NCBI GenBank assembly: GCA_030596605.1
Contig: JAUVJI010000033.1
Coordinates: forward strand, 1 to 35,310
Reading direction: 5' to 3'
Source: Bacteroidales bacterium
Lineage (GTDB): Bacteria; Bacteroidota; Bacteroidia; Bacteroidales; JAADJA01
DNA: 35,310 nt
Shown here: positions 33,780 to 35,310 of the stretch, piece by piece
Layout: every line of letters starts with the position of its first letter
Position numbering within the stretch: the stretch's first letter is position 1
Translations under genes and position numbers: made by a program
Notes under the pieces: generated by a model
What the model saw: only the letters and a program-made list of their open reading frames with translations
Database searches by the model: none
What the model was told of the DNA's origin: nothing

Positions 33780-35310
33780 ATCTCAATAAGGTAATTGATC
33801 CTCTGACTTTTTTTTCTACTGGTCCCCGTAAGGTAAAGACTGAATAAACCCCTTCGTAAAAGTAAACACCCGGACTACAATCCCTGTTATTATTCTGATC
33901 GCGACCATCCCATTTAAAATAAGGATCCTCTGTCTCATAAACCACCACCCCCCAGCGATTAAAAATTGTCAATCGAAATTGCATCACAGAATTAGCAGAG
34001 TCCGCAAAGAAATAGTCATTACTCCCATCACCATTAGGGGTAATAACAATTGGGAACAGAATATCTCCGCATTCATCAATATCAATACAAACAACATTAC
34101 TCGATAAACTTTCATTATGCATCGTATCAAGGGAAGTTACACTAAAACAGCCAACAATTGAGGGAGGGTTTGTAAAATATATATACTCAAACTCATCTGG
34201 CCCTGTAGTATGAACCAGTATGTAGTCAGATGACTCAACAGATGCATAATAAATGTTGTAATAAATAGAATCTTCAAAATCGCAAGTATCAGGGTAAGTC
34301 CAGCTCAGATTATTGACCAATTCTTCACAGTTTGTTTCAACTGATAAAACAGGAGAACATGGTGGCACATTATCTATTGGTATTCCACAATTTTCTTGTG
34401 AAAAGTTAATGATCGGATCAACCAATCCCGGAGATGAGTATCCACCGACAGATTTAATAAAATAACAATATTGTTGACCATTTTTTAATACAGTATCTAT
34501 ATCCAAATATTGTGGTTCTAAAGAAGCTCCTATAAGAGCGAAATTCATATTACCGGGATCTTGCCGAAATATTTCCCAATGATGATTTATCCAGGGTACA
34601 TCATTATTCCAGTATAATTGCAGCGCCCTGTCACCGGGTTCAATGCTCAAATATGTGGATGGAGCAACCACTGTAGTTCCAATTAAGTATTCATTGCCCG
34701 GTTCCCTGTTATAAAAATCAACCCGATAACGGAATTGCAATTCTTCAGTATTAAGCTGTACATCAGTAAAAGTAGTATCTGTTAGTAAACCGAATGAAGC
34801 AATTTCTATAAATTCAGATCCAGGAGAATTATCCTTTCGAAACAATTGATATTCATATGGTCCAGGGATTTGAATAGTATCTAATTCTGTTGGTTTTGAC
34901 CAGGCAACATACATGGAACCATTTTGCATATGTGTAGTATTAACACTTACATTTGTAATAATGGGAAGGTCCTTTTTTAGCGTTGCACATACTTCCTCCG
35001 ATGCATAGCTTTCAGCTCCATCAGGGAAAATAGCTACTACAATGTAGCAATATTTTATTCCATGAACCAATCCGTTTCCATTATTATCATCTGTATAGGC
35101 TGAATTATCAATCCCATCAATCTCAACAATTTTCACGTACCCGATAGATTCAGGGACACCTGTCTGGCAATGATCCGGAACAAATCCTGTGGAATCAACA
35201 CTTCTATAGACATCATAGCCAATAACATTGTCACAGACACTTGGCTCCCACGACAGCATCATAGAAGTTCCTACCGGTATGGCTTCAAGGTTTTCAGGAG
35301 CAGGCCCGAC
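33778..35310 (-). CDS. T9SS cargo-like protein with fibronectin repeats and gliding-motility C-terminal domain (5' end outside window)
   Basis: The frame enters from the right edge and encodes at least 510 residues. It shows a chain of fibronectin type III-like modules (one cut by the edge, then starts near LPIITNVSV, LSIEPGDRALQLYW and PPCSPVLSVETNC). It ends in VITPNGDGSNDYF, FNRWGVVVYET and WDGRDQNNNRDCSPGVYFYE, the gliding-motility-associated C-terminal domain (type B, TIGR04131) that directs secretion by the type IX system. It is probably an adhesin or surface protein. PorT is encoded upstream at 9576-10346. The missing N-terminal part should hold the signal peptide. Confidence 0.88.
   Translation of the reverse strand, partial: VGPAPENLEAIPVGTSMMLSWEPSVCDNVIGYDVYRSVDSTGFVPDHCQTGVPESIGYVKIVEIDGIDNSAYTDDNNGNGLVHGIKYCYIVVAIFPDGAESYASEEVCATLKKDLPIITNVSVNTTHMQNGSMYVAWSKPTELDTIQIPGPYEYQLFRKDNSPGSEFIEIASFGLLTDTTFTDVQLNTEELQFRYRVDFYNREPGNEYLIGTTVVAPSTYLSIEPGDRALQLYWNNDVPWINHHWEIFRQDPGNMNFALIGASLEPQYLDIDTVLKNGQQYCYFIKSVGGYSSPGLVDPIINFSQENCGIPIDNVPPCSPVLSVETNCEELVNNLSWTYPDTCDFEDSIYYNIYYASVESSDYILVHTTGPDEFEYIYFTNPPSIVGCFSVTSLDTMHNESLSSNVVCIDIDECGDILFPIVITPNGDGSNDYFFADSANSVMQFRLTIFNRWGVVVYETEDPYFKWDGRDQNNNRDCSPGVYFYEGVYSVFTLRGPVEKKVRGSITLLR

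Noticed and set aside
1..35310. CRISPR array, rRNA genes or prophage genes
   Set aside because: No regularly spaced repeats, no rRNA signature strings and no phage structural proteins were seen on either strand.

Overview
The window (about 35 kb, AT-rich) comes from a member of the Bacteroidota, probably a Bacteroidales/Marinilabiliales-like lineage. The support is a PorT homologue and a cargo protein with a gliding-motility-type C-terminal sorting domain (type IX secretion), DUF3078 and DUF6132 proteins, the Bacteroidota form of MutS2, and repeated matches to the Bacteroidota promoter pattern (TTG, about 19 nt, TAnnTTTG) in front of genes that lack Shine-Dalgarno sequences. Most of the window is core housekeeping DNA. 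The order and species cannot be fixed from sequence reading alone.

Layout. 1-824 is a scrapyard: the tail of an IS630-like transposase, an orphan coding fragment, a 150-nt repeat (copy A) and the stub of an APC permease. 825-7386 is an envelope operon: AI-2E-family transporter, LpxL-type acyltransferase, a large AsmA-like protein, and a TamB-like gene that is frameshifted and cut off. 7486-8325 holds a DUF4145 gene behind a G9 tract, followed at its stop codon by copy B of the 150-nt repeat. A tRNA-Glu with its own promoter and terminator follows (minus strand). 8882-12811 (minus) carries an unknown gene, porT, rfaE1 (heptose-7-P kinase) and an aspartate aminotransferase. 13020-14059 has a DUF6973-like secreted protein and a HicB-like antitoxin without a clear toxin. 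14217-17720 carries mutS2, two thioredoxins (the second membrane-anchored and frameshifted) and a DUF6132 protein. 17854-21098 has a YjbR-type protein, an acyl-CoA (de)carboxylase carboxyltransferase with its biotin carrier, and an exported thioredoxin-like protein. 21151-25239 is panC-panD-flippase-like-rfaE2-radA. 25311-27562 (minus) is a small Gly/Pro-rich membrane protein, DUF3078 and mscS. 27765-33606 is tilS, dsbD and a translationally coupled pair of GAPDH paralogues. A 150-nt hairpin element separates gapA from the convergent T9SS cargo gene that runs off the right edge.

How the genes fit together. LpxL, RfaE1/RfaE2, AsmA/TamB-like proteins and the flippase-like protein all serve the outer membrane and LPS. 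PorT and the C-terminal-domain protein represent type IX secretion and its cargo. DsbD and the thioredoxins are redox functions. The most unusual point is the first GAPDH paralogue (31592-32605): it keeps the fold and the general-base histidine but has lost the catalytic cysteine and other active-site signatures, and it overlaps the true gapA by 4 bp downstream of a perfect 9-bp dyad. Other points of interest are the paired 150-nt repeats, the G-tract in a predicted promoter, two +1 frameshifts at similar AAA-GGT sites, and the long-hairpin element.
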